A stretch of 60,000 bases of DNA from Lineus longissimus. Taxonomy: Eukaryota; Nemertea; Pilidiophora; Heteronemertea; Lineidae. Position 1 is the stretch's first letter. Each line of letters starts with the position of its first letter. The DNA lies in assembly GCF_910592395.1 (NCBI RefSeq), contig NC_088308.1, positions 3,598,001 through 3,658,000 of the forward strand. The letters run 5' to 3'. A program made the position numbers and the translations under genes. Positions 46,241 through 59,800 of the stretch are shown here, in pieces. A model generated the notes under the pieces. It was not told the DNA's origin and did no database searches. It saw only the letters and a list, made by a program, of their open reading frames with translations.

Positions 46241-48600
46241 CACATACTTCCGAGTACATTTTAATGAAAGATTGCCATGGAAAACACGAATTCGGTTCTC
46301 CAATTTTCCCGATAATACACTTTAATTGCTGTTTTCTATATGGAAGTCTTAATTCGTAAAGTTCTGTGTCATTTTGAATTGCCAGTTGTTATGAATTATT
46401 TAGCACCATGTCAAAAAATATTCCACAATCATTTTGTTCGTTTTTTATGGAAGATCACTGCCGAATGATTAGAAAGATTGATCATAAATGGTGTGGAAAA
46501 TAATGAAAAATAATTTATCGTCCGTTAATGAACATATCTAAACGAAAGAACCATTCATTAGGGTTTAGTAAACCGAACACCAGTCCAAATAACGAATGTA
46601 GTTAATGGATTACAGTGCCATGAGAAATGTTTCATTTGCGGCGTTAAAATCCTCGCAAAGAATTAGAACAGGAAAAGTAAAAAAGAGGTAATGAATGAAA
46701 TACTTCGTTATTACAAACCAGGATATACACCAATTTCCATGTGAACTTTATTGCTTTGTATTAATATTATGTTATTATTCTGTATAGTTTTGTACATAAA
46801 ATCAAAGATTAGTATATCGATTCTATATTCTATATGATGTGCATCGTCACTGTGCGATAAATGTCCCTGGTTGGTTTCCGAAAAATATAAGCCCCCCACG
46901 GTCCTTTATCACTTTTGGAAATCGGACGAAATTCCTTGGAATCGTTGAAGCAACCCCGTGCTCCTTTTAATCATTTTTTATAAGGAAGCCATCGGATTGG
47001 TCAATATTCATTACTGACCCGAATTACTGACCAATCAAATTGCTCTATTTGGCACTCCATGACAGTTTTTCAAATATCCTCCTTTTTCGAGGAAGTTTCG
47101 TCTGATTTCTTTTTTTATCCTACAACTTGAATGCCTTTCAATTGTGATTATCTGCACCCTCGTCATTGTATTGAAGTGAAAGCAGTGTTCAAGTTCTTAA
47201 AGGTTGAAAATAGAGAGAGAGAGCGAGAGAGAGATAAATATATGAAATATCAAATTATATTTTAGTTTGCTTTGATTTCCTGGCGTAAGGGAACTGTTGG
47301 CTGTGTCCGACGGACCTCATTCTTACTGTTTGCTTGGTACTTCATCTACGAATGAATACAACATCTAAAACAAACAATACGATTTCTGTTGGCAAAATTA
47401 AACATTTTCAATCATTTCTCGTTTGACCACTTTCGGGATGACACTCTACAAAAATACTAGTATTGATGAACAAAAATACCAGTAAGTATGGATGTGGGAT
47501 TTTATTCAAGACACGTCTGCAATAAAAATTCTGTAAAATTTGATATTGGCAACAAGACTTCAAAATACATGTACACGTTTATTTTGTTTACCGGGAAGAT
47601 GAAATACAGTTCTTTTACTGAATGAAACTCTACAAGAAAATAAAGTCTTACCGAGACGTAACCATTTTGAGCAGTCTTTGAAGTCGATCGACTTGTTATG
47701 GAGCAGGAATCTTTAATTGATGGCAGTTCCCGCAGACGAATCCCTAAAAATCGCCCTACCTGGGATGTCAATCCTCGGCATCTGGCAGACGATTTCTTTG
47801 TGCACAACTCCGATAGTTGGCAGCATTTTTCAACCAAACATAAAATGGAAGTAAAGAATAGCATAATGTGAAGTTTGTGAACATAAATCAAACTTGACAG
47901 CCCGAACATATCGTTTACCGGGGTCATTATTTAAATGGGTAAAAGGTCCAGTAGATAATAAATGCTTTACTTGACATGGCTGCTATTCTTTCTTTGGCGG
48001 CTCGGGCCTAAACACTATCAAGATACGCATTAGCCTGGGTGAAAACCTGCACATGGATCGGTACTGACAGCCACCTGACAAACTAGTCAACCCGCTGTGA
48101 TATATTGTTATTATTTACATCCTAACTGATTTATCGCCGTGAGCGTACCTTTGAAGTTGAAAATTCACCCTAATAGCGTTTTACACGAGATGTTTTATGT
48201 GCATGAAGAGCCATAAATTCTCATGCTGGCAGGTTTAGAGTTGGGCGAATTAGTTTTGAGGCCATCATTTATAAATTACGAGCTCGGGAGGCGAATTAAT
48301 AAGTTCAACTTGCATTCCCAACGGGTGTTTATCATCAAGCGCTGTTTGAATATTAACATGTAAATATTTGCCTCGGCTCCTCGAAGGATAAATTTTCGGA
48401 GTTAATAAAATTTGGTAACGATGCTGGGGTAATTAAAAATATCGCCGAATGATTGATGGGTCAGAGTAAGAAAATCCAGACTGCCTGTCTCAGCTGCATG
48501 CCGGAAGATAATGATAAGAACGAGTAACTAATTCACCACTTTCCTAACGCATAGTCAACTGTAAGTATTGCGCAACATCACTCCCGTGTGATTGGTTCGA
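46241..48600. other. AT-rich intergenic DNA downstream of NET-family gene
   Basis: No gene is supported. It holds an inverted CCAAT pair (46,995-47,036), a GA-rich simple repeat (47,212-47,235) and a stretch around 48,230-48,420 with developmental-enhancer-like composition. The 141-aa minus ORF at 47,502-47,927 has no recognisable domain. Confidence 0.5.
47212..47235. repeat. (GA)n simple repeat
   Basis: An AGAGAGAGAGAGCGAGAGAGAGA run with one interruption. In flies such runs bind GAGA factor; relevance here is unknown. Confidence 0.85.
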
Positions 48601-48750
48601 GATTCCCAAGGCTGCACCGGTGAAGCAGAATTGGGGGTATCTGATTGGCCAATGCGGTAGGAAGTCATGAAAACTGCTGCTTTGGAAGTACTTATACACT
48701 GTATAAACCGACCGGATACACATTTCTTACTTAATCCAACCCAGCTTGGA
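48590..48750 (+). promoter_or_regulatory. Putative TATA-containing promoter
   Basis: GATTGG at 48590-48595 and GATTGGCCAAT near 48640 (inverted plus direct CCAAT) are followed at 48702 by a TATAAA inside ACTGTATAAACCGACC. The arrangement and spacing fit an RNA polymerase II core promoter reading to the right. No coding exon could be tied to it, so the product may be non-coding or its exons may lie outside the window. Confidence 0.35.
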
Positions 48751-50138
48751 GGGGTTTCTCGCCGACTTGGACTCTGCTTGATTTCGATGTTCTAATTAGT
48801 TGGCATTTCTAGCATTCCTTTGATTCATATTCACAAACCAGCCGGATATTCTGCAGGAACAGATAAGGTCGTTTCTTCATTTGAGATCAGGAAGTTCTCA
48901 ACTACCAGAGTTGGTCTGCTGATATCAAGCTGTTTTGCATACCGTCCTTTTAGTCAAACTCTATATGTATAGGCAGTTGTGGAGACAAATTTAGAATTAG
49001 AAACTGATAAAGCAATAATTTTTGGTGCTTCTGCTCTGCTGAAGTACGACGTTGTCTTTATGTTTGCCGCAGCTTTGAGCCACTATATATAGGCCGATAC
49101 AAATGAGTGTGATGCATTCGCGTAGGAAACCTCTCGTGGCCTCGTTTCTCCTCTCATTTCTTTGATGTAACCCAGATCCCGTATTTGATGACAAGATTGC
49201 CATACTGGGATAGGGCCTACTTCCTGCCATGTCTTCTAATAGATTCATCATGATCTAACGCAAATCAATGTAAAACAAGGTCCATGCTGTCAAGATCGTC
49301 CTCTACTGACAAATTGCATTGGACTCCGCTATTACGACTGTTCGAGATGGCGCCCTATATGATTTATCAGGTTGGGCTCAGTATTGACTGATGGAGAGCG
49401 AAGCAGGTCTTATGGTATATACATGATTGGTGTTGAGGCAAAAAAACACTTTTTTTCCGTAGTAAAATACAAAACAGTTGGAGTATTTACAAAAAAGTTC
49501 AGTGCGCCCATTTCGGAACTCATTTATAACTTTAATTCAGATTATGGATGCAGAGATGGGACATATTTTACTAATTGCACTTGTTGACCAGACCTGTCTC
49601 TTCCAATTTTCACCCCGTCGAGCAACCACTCAAGGATATGATTCGACCTTTGTTCCCAGTCAATGGTGTTTGAGCAGTGCACCAAAATCCAAATAGGGAA
49701 CGAAGTCTGCAAAAAAAGACCATAAGAAAAGACTTAAAAATACTACGATTTACTCGGATAGGGATTTGCCTGTTGGGCCCATTTATTTCGGTAATATTGC
49801 ACAGTACGGATTACACTTTACACACGTAAAGCCTTTATCCGCGGTGAGTGCATTTACACGCTTGTATGCACTAAGACATTCTTTGATAACGCCCGGCCCG
49901 AGATCTTCAAAGATAGTGCCGCCTTTGGTTGTAATCTGTCAAAACGCCTCGAGAAACGGCTTAATGGTAACAAGGCCTGCCATAAGATGTTGAAGGGCCT
50001 ATCAATCTTGAGTGTGCTTTGACCGGACATGCACCAAGAAGTAACAAAATTCGGACATTCCACCGTACGACGGTTGGCAATGGCGCGATCGCCCGAGTTA
50101 GGTCATTAGACGAATTTAGGTCCACTGGTATTTTGCAG

Positions 50139-50332
50139 TGACCTAAATACAGGTATATGGGGCGCCACCTTGAAAACAGGGTTACCTAAATATATGGGGC
50201 GCCACACTCGATTAGACAAAGGATGACCAATGACCTAAATATATATGGGGCACCCTGCATTGAACACAACGCATTGAATACAGGGACGCCATAGATCATT
50301 GACCTAGTGATTTTATGGGATACCACACTGCA
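50139..50332. repeat. Degenerate repeat (TGACCTAAATATATGGGGCGCC type)
   Basis: Four copies start near 50139, 50182, 50231 and 50300 (TGACCTAAATA, TTACCTAAATA, TGACCTAAATA, TGACCTAGTG), each followed by TATGGG and CCAC or CACC. Spacing is irregular. Confidence 0.65.
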
Positions 50333-51328
50333 GAATCAACACAGGATGATCAGTGACACAGAGTGACACACTGCATTGAACAACAGCAAATAGTGCAATA
50401 CCTATTCAGGTAAAATGGCTATCAGTCAGTCATTCATTCAAAAACAAACTTTCCTGATTCTGCCAACCAGACACTGCACAACACGAAATATCAATTTCAA
50501 AGGGAAAGCCTTTCATGCCTGTTGGGTATATCACTTCTTTCATCATTCGACATTTTCTCAGCCATATTTTTAAGCGAATCTCTTTTCTACTGACACAGAA
50601 AAGAACGAATACTTTTAATTTATCTAACATGAAACCGGAGAATGCCTGATGTTCGTTATTTTCATTACTATCTGATTCCTTTGTCAATTTAAAACCAACA
50701 TGACAATTATCAAACCGGCGACTTTTTTTGTTGGTTCGTCATACAATGCCATCTTCTACGTAACATTTAGCCACCAGGTAATTTATACCAATAAAGATTT
50801 TAAAGTCGGAAAATCAATCGAAATTGATGAAGTCTTTGATTGATTTCATTATGAATTGATAGGAATTGCTGTACATATAAATTGCTTTCTGTTATGAAAT
50901 ATACATGTGGTTCAGCCAAGTTACATGATGAACACAGTGAACTGCCTGAAATCACTGTGTGCATTTTGAGTTCTTTCTATTAGGAAATGTACGCGTGGTT
51001 CGGGCAAGTGATACATTCCAGCGTGAATGTGAAACAGCCCTGGGCAAAGTATCAATAAGTAACTTTGACACGCTTAACTTGAAGGCTTTGAAAATATATA
51101 TAATACTGCTCATCGTTGTGCAGGTTATATAAACTTTGTTTCCTCCCTGGGGGTTGGGTATTCACCATTCCGCCTGGAGCTCAATAGACCTGCAATTCTC
51201 GCGTTACGACCAAAGGAATGTTTTAGATATTTTGAGAAAAATGGTGTGGAATATGATCGATGATAATGTAGTTATACACACACAGATATGTGTGAGAAAC
51301 GAAATGGCTAAGTTTCGTTGCTTTTTAT

Positions 51329-51347
51329 GTAATGTAATGTAATGTAA
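51329..51347. repeat. (ATGTA)n simple repeat
   Basis: Four tandem TGTAA/ATGTA units. Confidence 0.8.
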
Positions 51348-52417
51348 GTACAGAGCTTGCATGTCTGCCTATAGTCATATGTATCGGCAAAATTAACCAG
51401 GCGCTAGCATGCAGTGTGATCCCCCTCCCAGATCTGAAATAACAAACACACGAGAAGCAGTTAAAGTGTTGACGAATTTCTTCACACAGATTTTGCCACA
51501 ATGATGACGTCAACTTTACTGTACTCTTGCAGAACTGCAAACGAAACCTCCTCAACTTACTTTCATCAGACGTTTTGCAAGGACAACAGTATTTTCAAAT
51601 CACCCTGGTTCTCATCAACGAATTCTGGTTTCGAACAATATTGGTCGCAACGTACTTTTACCGATGGTCATAAAACGACACCAGGCGATTGGATACGAAC
51701 ATACATCTTGTCTTTTATCGGAAGAAACAGGATTTAGGTGACATCCGATAAGATTTCTGTGGAAGTCGTCCAGTGATGTTATACAAGACTGGACAAGTAG
51801 TTTGAGGGACAGATGGAAAACAACCAACTTCTGTCAACTTATCTGTTGTCGATGGTCATTTTGTTGTGTCGTTTATCAACTATGTCTGGGATAAACGGAA
51901 AGAGTGAGTCTTAGAAGTGCTCATCAAGCGCAGACATATCATATTCATCTCAACTTGACGCGACTTTTGTTTGGAATGCAGGAGCAACCAGACCATAATG
52001 GCATTGAGGTTCATACATATGCATGGCGCATGGCGGCATATATCGTTATCTGAAGTAATATATAGCCACTCTGCCATTGTGTGTAATAAAATTAAAGTGA
52101 TATATATCGCGAGATGACAAACGGGGTCAGATGTCAGGACAAGCTCGGTAATTAAGCTTTAGATCAAAGTAATAAACAAGTAGCTAATTCTTCTATTGAT
52201 AGTGATTTATGTCATTTGAGATGACGGCTCCTTTGATCGCCTGTCATATAGAAACGCCAAGCATTGACCTTTTGACAGCATTCGAGTATAATGGGCGGTT
52301 TTTTATCATGTAGATTATGGTACAAAAACAGATGTGACACGTCAGAGCCATGGACGCGTAGTTTACGAGATCAGTGTCCTATGTATGTTTCTCAAGATAA
52401 CACATATTCCAAAACTT

Positions 52418-52467
52418 CATTACAAGGTACAATGTACATGTACATGTACATGTACAACTTTGTAATG
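52418..52467. repeat. TGTACA microsatellite within a palindrome
   Basis: About four TACATG units, themselves self-complementary, are flanked by CATTACAA on the left and its inverse TTGTAATG on the right. The 50-bp block can fold into one long hairpin. Confidence 0.75.
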
Positions 52468-55400
52468 TGGAGAAAGCAAATATTAATTACAATGAGTACC
52501 TTCAGATTTAGCATTTATTATTTAGTGCATGTCAATTATGGACATCAACAATTTGAACACCATGCAGTTGTAATTAGGCCAATATGATAATGTAATCCTG
52601 AATATTTTAGTTTTTCCAATGTTGCATTGTTAGTCAAGTCAAGCAGCCTTCATGGAAAGACTGGGTCGGTGATAACTGGCCCATGGAAACAGTTTTTGGT
52701 CGTGTAAAGGTTGTGTAACACTAAACTAGTGAAACACTAATCTGTTGTAACACTATCATATGACCTTTGAAATGCCTTAGAATGATTGAAATCAGTCAAT
52801 GTATCAAATATACTCTCAAATCAGAGAGCGTTCAATGATTGCCCGTCCAATAAACGGATAAGGCGAAGGCTACGAAAAGTGCAAAATAAGAAATGCTTTA
52901 AAAAATCTTGATTTATCATCAAAGGTCATATTATTATTTACATAGTTACGTTCGTTATGTTGATTAAAATTGCAGACACACTGAATCGCCTTGGGTTTAA
53001 AACAACAATGATTCTATCTACAGCCGGGTTGCTTACAGCCATTTCGAAGATGTTCTATTCTCGGACAAGTTGTGAAATGTTTTACATGTATAAATAATTT
53101 CAATGTTCAAATGTGTTGTATTGTTTGATAAGAAAGATCGATTGTATTGTTCACATCTTGCAAATTGATGACAATGTTCAGAATAACTTATTTTTCAACA
53201 GTTAAATTGAAGAGAATATCATTCAAAGCAACATTAGTGGTCTTGCGTGATGTAAGCAATATCACCAACTAATAATTTCAACCAATGGAACCCTAGGGTA
53301 ATTTAAGTCGTGACAAATCAAATTAAGTTTTCATCTCAAGTTCTCATCTCCAAATCACCACATCAGGGACACAAAGAGTTCCGTTAGGCCTGCCAATACT
53401 GTATTTTCGATTTCAATTTCAAACTCGACGGATAGCAGAATCTGTTCATGACATGGCTGCGTCATCATCATAGTGATCAGTCCGGCTTCTGTCACCTCAA
53501 GAACGATGTCAGTTATTCTCCAATTCATTACCAGCCTTACACAACGAACCCCCAGGCAGCCACCAAGACGTCCCCAAATTCCCGCATCTATCTCGAATGA
53601 CAGGCGCCGAAGACTCGAGATCTGATTAATATTGTGATCTGCTTTATTTGGAGATATAAAGTGGCAAATTACAGCAGAAATATTTCAGGCAAATACCGCT
53701 TTTGAAAGTAAAGACCTTTACAGAGAACAACTTAAGTTCCGAGTTCAAAGCGAAAGACCGCTGGCCCTAGGGTAGAAACTCGTTGAAACTAATAGGTGTG
53801 CATCCAGGCATCATTGCCTGGTCTTCAATGCATTGTTTACCACTCTATCTTCCAGGGCCCGAGGTACTGATGAGCGTTAATTTGCCTCTGAAATGTCTGA
53901 TGGGTGAGGCTCGGAAGGAGGCATGATCCTGTTGGAGGTGAGAGGAGAGACGGGCGGCGCCGCGGGGTGGATCACGATTTGGCAACGACTGTCACATCCG
54001 GGCGAAGCGTCGAGAGCTCTTCAAACGTGAAGTCCCTAATTGCATGGGTCGGCCATGATCGGCAGGCGAATTGGGTGTCGATCAAAGAGAAGTGAAGCAC
54101 CCAAATTTGTGGGAAGAAATGGCGATTGGTACCCAATCTATTCCCTCGATGGTTGGACAAGAAATGGATTGATCAGTTATGTCCGCCATGTTGAATTCCT
54201 CCCGACCAATCAGACACCAATGGATAACACCTCACCTTAGTGTCCGGCCTAGCCGATCTGCAGGTCCTTTCGATGGTCATGCGGCATTTATCCAAGTCCC
54301 CTCAGGGTCTACCCCTCTCTCGCCTATTCGTTGTGGTGTCCACACAAATTGCATCTTTAATTGCATCTTGGATGATAGGAAAGTCACATTCTGGCTCATC
54401 CTCTGTTGGTGCTCTGGGTGACAGTACTGACACCTTTCAAAACTGCGATTAACAAATTTCTGCATACGAACATTGACCTCTGCTCTGGCCATGAAAGAGT
54501 TATGAACCTCTCACATAAGAGATCAAAATCTGACCATGAGTGACCAATGCCAAGTTTCCATTGATATTAATATATCATTAAAGGGATAACCGTTACTCAT
54601 CATATCTCCAGAGTCACCATTACCATTAGTTCGTCTGGCACCCATAGACAGTATCATTCCTCCAGTGTGTCCTTAAGACGGAAAAATCCATATACATGTC
54701 TGTGCACACCACCATCGCATTCTGAAGTGTCAGAAAAGTTTTGAAATTTACACTTTCCGAAAACTTTGAGAACTCTTCATGACCAGAATGCATGTCAATT
54801 GATATATGATCTCATAATAAAATAGCACTTTTCTTTCCTGAAACCCAATTACGACTCCACAGCACGTAAAACGTACCTGAAACTTGCGCATAGCCTGATC
54901 TGATAGCATAAATCTTGATTGAAAAATGGCCCTTCGGTTCTCCATAGATTTGAATTAATGAAAATCAACAGTAGTGAATTATTGCTCGTTATGGTTATTT
55001 CTGTTGACACTGCATGCCTTGGTAATAATGATGGCTGAATGCAGGCGAGATCTCAGTATACGAGCAACGTAGTTTTCATTAGCATAGAAATGAAACCGAA
55101 TGGTAGCCAAACATGGAATAATGAAAGTAGTTGCAGGCGAAGAATCGCATTTGGAAAGATTCTAAGATAATTACTACACTTAGCCCCAAGCTTTACCACA
55201 AAAACAGACAACTTGCTCGGCGTGATGAACCTAATCAAAAGACATGACATCTTTCAGTTTAATTCAATCAATGAGTTACGAGAGAACCTATCGCGGATAT
55301 CGAATGCAAGGCCCTGAGCTATGTTATAAAAATACTAAATGAAATGTACGTTATGAGAGTGTGCTAACATGGCTAAGCATCGGGGCGAAGTAGAGGCCAA

Positions 55401-56239
55401 ATATGATAATCATTGAGAGGCAAAGACTCATTAGGATCAGAAAGTATGAAGACGATGATCTCATTCAGGAACAGATACATGTACACTACATCGATTGTTA
55501 CCACCAAAAGCATTGTCACAACCTTGAGTATGTTAAGAACGTCATCAATAAGATATTTCACTATATACATGTATATAGAAGACCCCCTGGTTAACTATTT
55601 GAGATATCCGTGTTGATCTCAACAACAACAATGTCGGCAGCTTCGAATAGGCCGTAAACTTGATTCCAGGAATTTAAGTATCGTGGTACAAATCGCTTGA
55701 GGCCCCGTGCTCTTGTTGAGAGATATTTCAAGTCGAAAGAGAAACAAAGGACATATCGAGTGAACGCATTCCTAATCGACAGAGTAATCAAGAAAAGCAT
55801 GGGTGGCGAGTAGCACAATTAATATGAATTGCAGGTTATTGGTGTTAATGCACATTTTGAGTCAATTTCCTCGCATAGCCAGGGGGTAGCTAGCCCGAGG
55901 GGGATTCCTAGTATAAATGTCTCTGTCACCCCATGACCACAGTATCCATTTCTTAATGGAGCTCCTTGACTCAAATGGAATATGGATGTAGCAGAAGATC
56001 CAGTAGATGATGATTAAACAAGAATCCCTGATTGGTGAACGATAATGGCCAGTTTGCCTCGGGCGACCTAATAGGCTGAGATTGAAACCAACAGACCCCG
56101 AGGGCTTCGGAAGATCCGCAGGGTGTTTGATATCAATCCTGTCAGTTTCGATCGGTATGTCATGACACTTCAGCGCTATCACTTTTGCTCTTATCGTTGC
56201 CTGGGGCGTTCTCATAACACGAGGGGTTGCTAGGGGTGA

Positions 56240-56610
56240 GTCGAGCTCAAATACGATCATCCACAAAGAACTTGGAAGGCAAAGTTGACTTCAAAGATGT
56301 CGATCTGCTGAAAAATCGAAGTCCAAGCTGACATCCGAGAATAAAGAAGGACCTAGTTCATAGAACTTAGATGGAAAAGCCTAAGGCAAGGTCACAGAAG
56401 TCTTCAGAGAAGATGGTCGTCCACAAAGAACTTGGATCGAAACGTCGAAGTCAGGCACGAAGATGAATATCTACAGACAACTCGGATGGAGGAAAACAAG
56501 CTCGATAAAGATGACCTCGATTAGAAACTGGATTCAAATGGCGAAATAGTGGGTATATTTCTGCATAGAACTCTGATGGAATCAGCTAAGTCAAGCTCAA
56601 AGACAAACAT
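56240..56610. repeat. Degenerate tandem repeat, about 50 bp
   Basis: Recurring AAGATG..CGTCCACA.AGAACTTGGAT-like segments with GAAGTC/CAAGCTC blocks. It leads directly into the clean 30-bp array and is probably its older, diverged relative. Confidence 0.55.
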
Positions 56611-56640
56611 GGGTGTATATATATGCAGCCAATCAAAGTG

Positions 56641-56850
56641 GTCGTCCGCATAAAACCTACATAGAACGTAGATTCAATGTGACTGTCAATGTAGAACCTG
56701 GATTCAATGTGATCATCCACATAGAAACTGAAATCAATGTGATCGTTTACACAGAACATGGATTTGATGTAATCGTTTGCATAGAACCTTGCTTCAATTT
56801 GAACGTCCACATATGACTTCTGGTCAAGGAGATCGTCCACATAGAATCAA
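56641..56850. repeat. 30-bp minisatellite, about 7 copies
   Basis: Units GATTCAATGTGATCGTCCAC + ATAGAACCTG-like start at 56671, 56701, 56731, 56761, 56791 and 56821, in exact 30-bp register, with a weaker copy at 56641. Because 30 is a multiple of three, both strands show open frames with a ten-residue period. Confidence 0.9.
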
Positions 56851-59800
56851 CGTGATGGATGGAAGGTGAAGTCAAACCTAGCATTTTCCCTTTATTTCAG
56901 CTATATGTGCACAAGTGTCCACTGATTGATGTACTAGATACAGCTACTTCAGACGTTACTCCATAATCGATATTACTCCTCGATGTCTTCATCCCTATAT
57001 TCTTTACATGGTGAGATCCTTCTCAACACTCTTTACAACAGTCGCTTTTAATACTTCAGGAGCAATCACTTGCATTGTATTTGGGTCGTTTGACCTTAGA
57101 GTAAGGTTTTCACTGAAGCAACTGTTGACCCCTATTCAACGAGAGATTTTCACTTCGACAAATTCGTCCAGTATGATGTAGCCAAGCCCATCATTTGGAC
57201 CCTCAGGCATTAAATGATGAGAAATATTTGTCAATACGAAAAAAGTGCAGTTGATCTTCATTCCCTATGGCTGTCACTTCCCACCAGGAAAGGCTAACTA
57301 TAATAATGAAGGGTAAAAGCTTTGACATGGCAGATTAACAGGGAGCAAATGAGTAAATGAATATGGCTGACGAAAAATTAGATCATCCACACTAGTTTTG
57401 CAAAGTGGCAGAGATCAAAGGAAATCAAGCTTGACGTTGTGACATGAGCAACGGAAGATCTAATAAAGATTCCTAGAGCCAGCTAATGTCGTTTGATGGA
57501 ACATGCCACACCGGGACAAAACAGCCACGATTATGAATCATGATCGCTTCTGGCTAGTGTCACATCCTGCGGGAGGAGGTGATTGAAAGAGCACGGATCA
57601 AATTCTCGGATACAAACTTCATGGATTAGAGGACAGTTGGATGCGGCGGCGTAACATCGAAGACGAACCACTTTCTGGTACTTTCCTGTGGGACACCTGA
57701 AGTCGCCCACAAGTCGGGAGGTTTGAATTACGTTGAGACAAGAGTCATCTTGCAGGAATTATTCTATTAAGTTGGGAAATGAGTGAATGCATCTATTATG
57801 GCATTTGCGCCAAAGGGGAGGAAATTCACAACTACCTTTGTCAAAAGTTCTGAAGTCGTTCGATTTTCTTCCTTTTAACAAATGGTGTCATGTCTTGGCA
57901 GTTTGAAATATGTTTGTTGCAATTTTTTCAAACTCGGTGGATTGACAAATGTACATTTTGAGATTGAGATGCTAGTCTATATTAATGCTTGATATTACGT
58001 AATTTATGTGTGCAATCGTTAGTAAAACCAAATTTTTGTTACGATGTCATGACATCAAGGTTGGTGAAGAATAGTATGAAATGAATTAACAACAATCCAC
58101 TAGGAACTTCCTCTAATAGTGTCACAAAGCACGATTTTCAACACAATTGACAAGAAGACAAGTCACTTCGCTTCTCTGCGGATACTTTTTGATTGAAACT
58201 GTCAACAAATCTCAAATTCTCCATGAAGATTGATGCAATTTCAGACTTATCTCTGCACTTGTCCGGGAGCTCCGATGTCCTGTCATGGCTGTGATGTGAT
58301 TTTTGAGACAGTATCTCCGCACAACTGACAAAATATCAGCGAATTGACGTCCAGACCTGACGGAAGATTCCGACGGATTTGACATGTGACAATCTCGACT
58401 AATCCACTGGTGACATAATACGTCGACAGCAAAACGCTTGGGGCATTTTGAGACCTTGTTTCTGGGTGCCAGGGAAATTGGACATACGGAGTCGAAAATA
58501 TTGTTATGTTTCCATTATCTGTGCCAAATGACAAATGAACAAGCATGGAGAATCCATCTAGTGTTGATTTTTGTTTCAGAAAAAGTAGATGGGTGAAAAA
58601 CTTGAAAACTTCTGTTAAATGTCAGTGAAAAGTTTGCAGTTCTGAATATCCTATAGTTGGCAAAAGGTGCTTTCAACTGTAATTTGGCCAAAGTAATGAA
58701 GACTTAAGCATTCTCGCCATAGATCTGAAAACAAGAGGGTTTGAGTTTTGGAGGTTTTCGATTGAGTCAGAGAATGTAACTCATTAGTCAGTAGAGGTTA
58801 CTCCTGAGCGGGTTGATGTCAGTGCCAGTGGGTGTTACTTTTATTCAGATGGTTCAGTGCGGAAACCCGGTGAATGGCCTACGAAATAGCTGGTACAGAG
58901 TGTATTCGAATTCTACGAGGCAATTTATCACATTGACAGCAATGGTCGATATCTCTGTCATATTCGAATGCTATACATTGCCTCATGAAAAAGTCAATAT
59001 CAGCAGGGACATTAGACGCAACATCACATTGTTTGTGTCCAATATATATCCATTCATTTACACATTTCTACAAGAACAATAAATATGAAACAGTCGCCTC
59101 CTGTCATTTCGCTGTCACATTGGTGGGTAGCATGATACATGGTCCCAGTGCTCATGGACATGCATCAACGTCAGTCCAGCGCCCCTTGGTGGCCGTCTGC
59201 CACTTTGATCTTGATTATTGCTGGCTTTTATTACTGCTTTAATGGTTTTACAACTATATTGGGAACCATTAGGTCTGGCGACAGCTATGATCAGTTCTCG
59301 AAGTATGATGGGCTCAATGAAGCCATACAGCTGGTAGTGTCCCAGCTGCGCTCACACATTGACCATGAACCATATGATCTGGTTGGAAGGACATCACATC
59401 ATTGCACTTTATTGCGAGCGATACCACCTTTGGGATGGATATCCATGACATTGTATGGTTCGCCATCCATCAAAACCGTGACTTGATGACCACAAGAAAT
59501 ACGAGTTGTTATGATACACAGGTCTTTACTGTGAACATCAGATCTACGTGAGATGCATTCGCGTCAAATAATACCGCATCCCATTCCCTTGATTTGGTTT
59601 ACGATGTGGTAATGGCCGTAGCTGTTGTAACAAAACTGTTATAGCTCTGACTGTATTTCTAAAGAATGACAGCTAAGCGTTGGAGTGACCACCTTTATAC
59701 GTGATGGGCATCTGAGAAAGGGATGAAGGTGATGAACTCATCGTTTTATGGCAGAACATTACTAACGCCATGACACATGAGAGAAGATGCAGTGCCGAGG

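Larger units (their letters stand above)
48751..56200. other. Intergenic DNA, no gene recognised
   Basis: Only short ORFs. It contains a degenerate repeat (50,139-50,332), an ATGTA simple repeat (51,329-51,347), a TGTACA palindrome (52,418-52,467) and a GC-rich patch (about 53,930-54,080). Confidence 0.5.

Noticed and set aside
47502-47927. 141-aa minus-strand ORF
   Set aside because: Low-complexity hydrophobic translation of AT-rich DNA; no family resemblance.
56586-56840. Minus- and plus-strand ORFs with ten-residue repeats
   Set aside because: By-product of the 30-bp array; no start context, splice signals or domain support.
59139-59486. 115-aa plus-strand ORF with one hydrophobic segment
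   Set aside because: A single hydrophobic run is expected by chance; no conserved motif.
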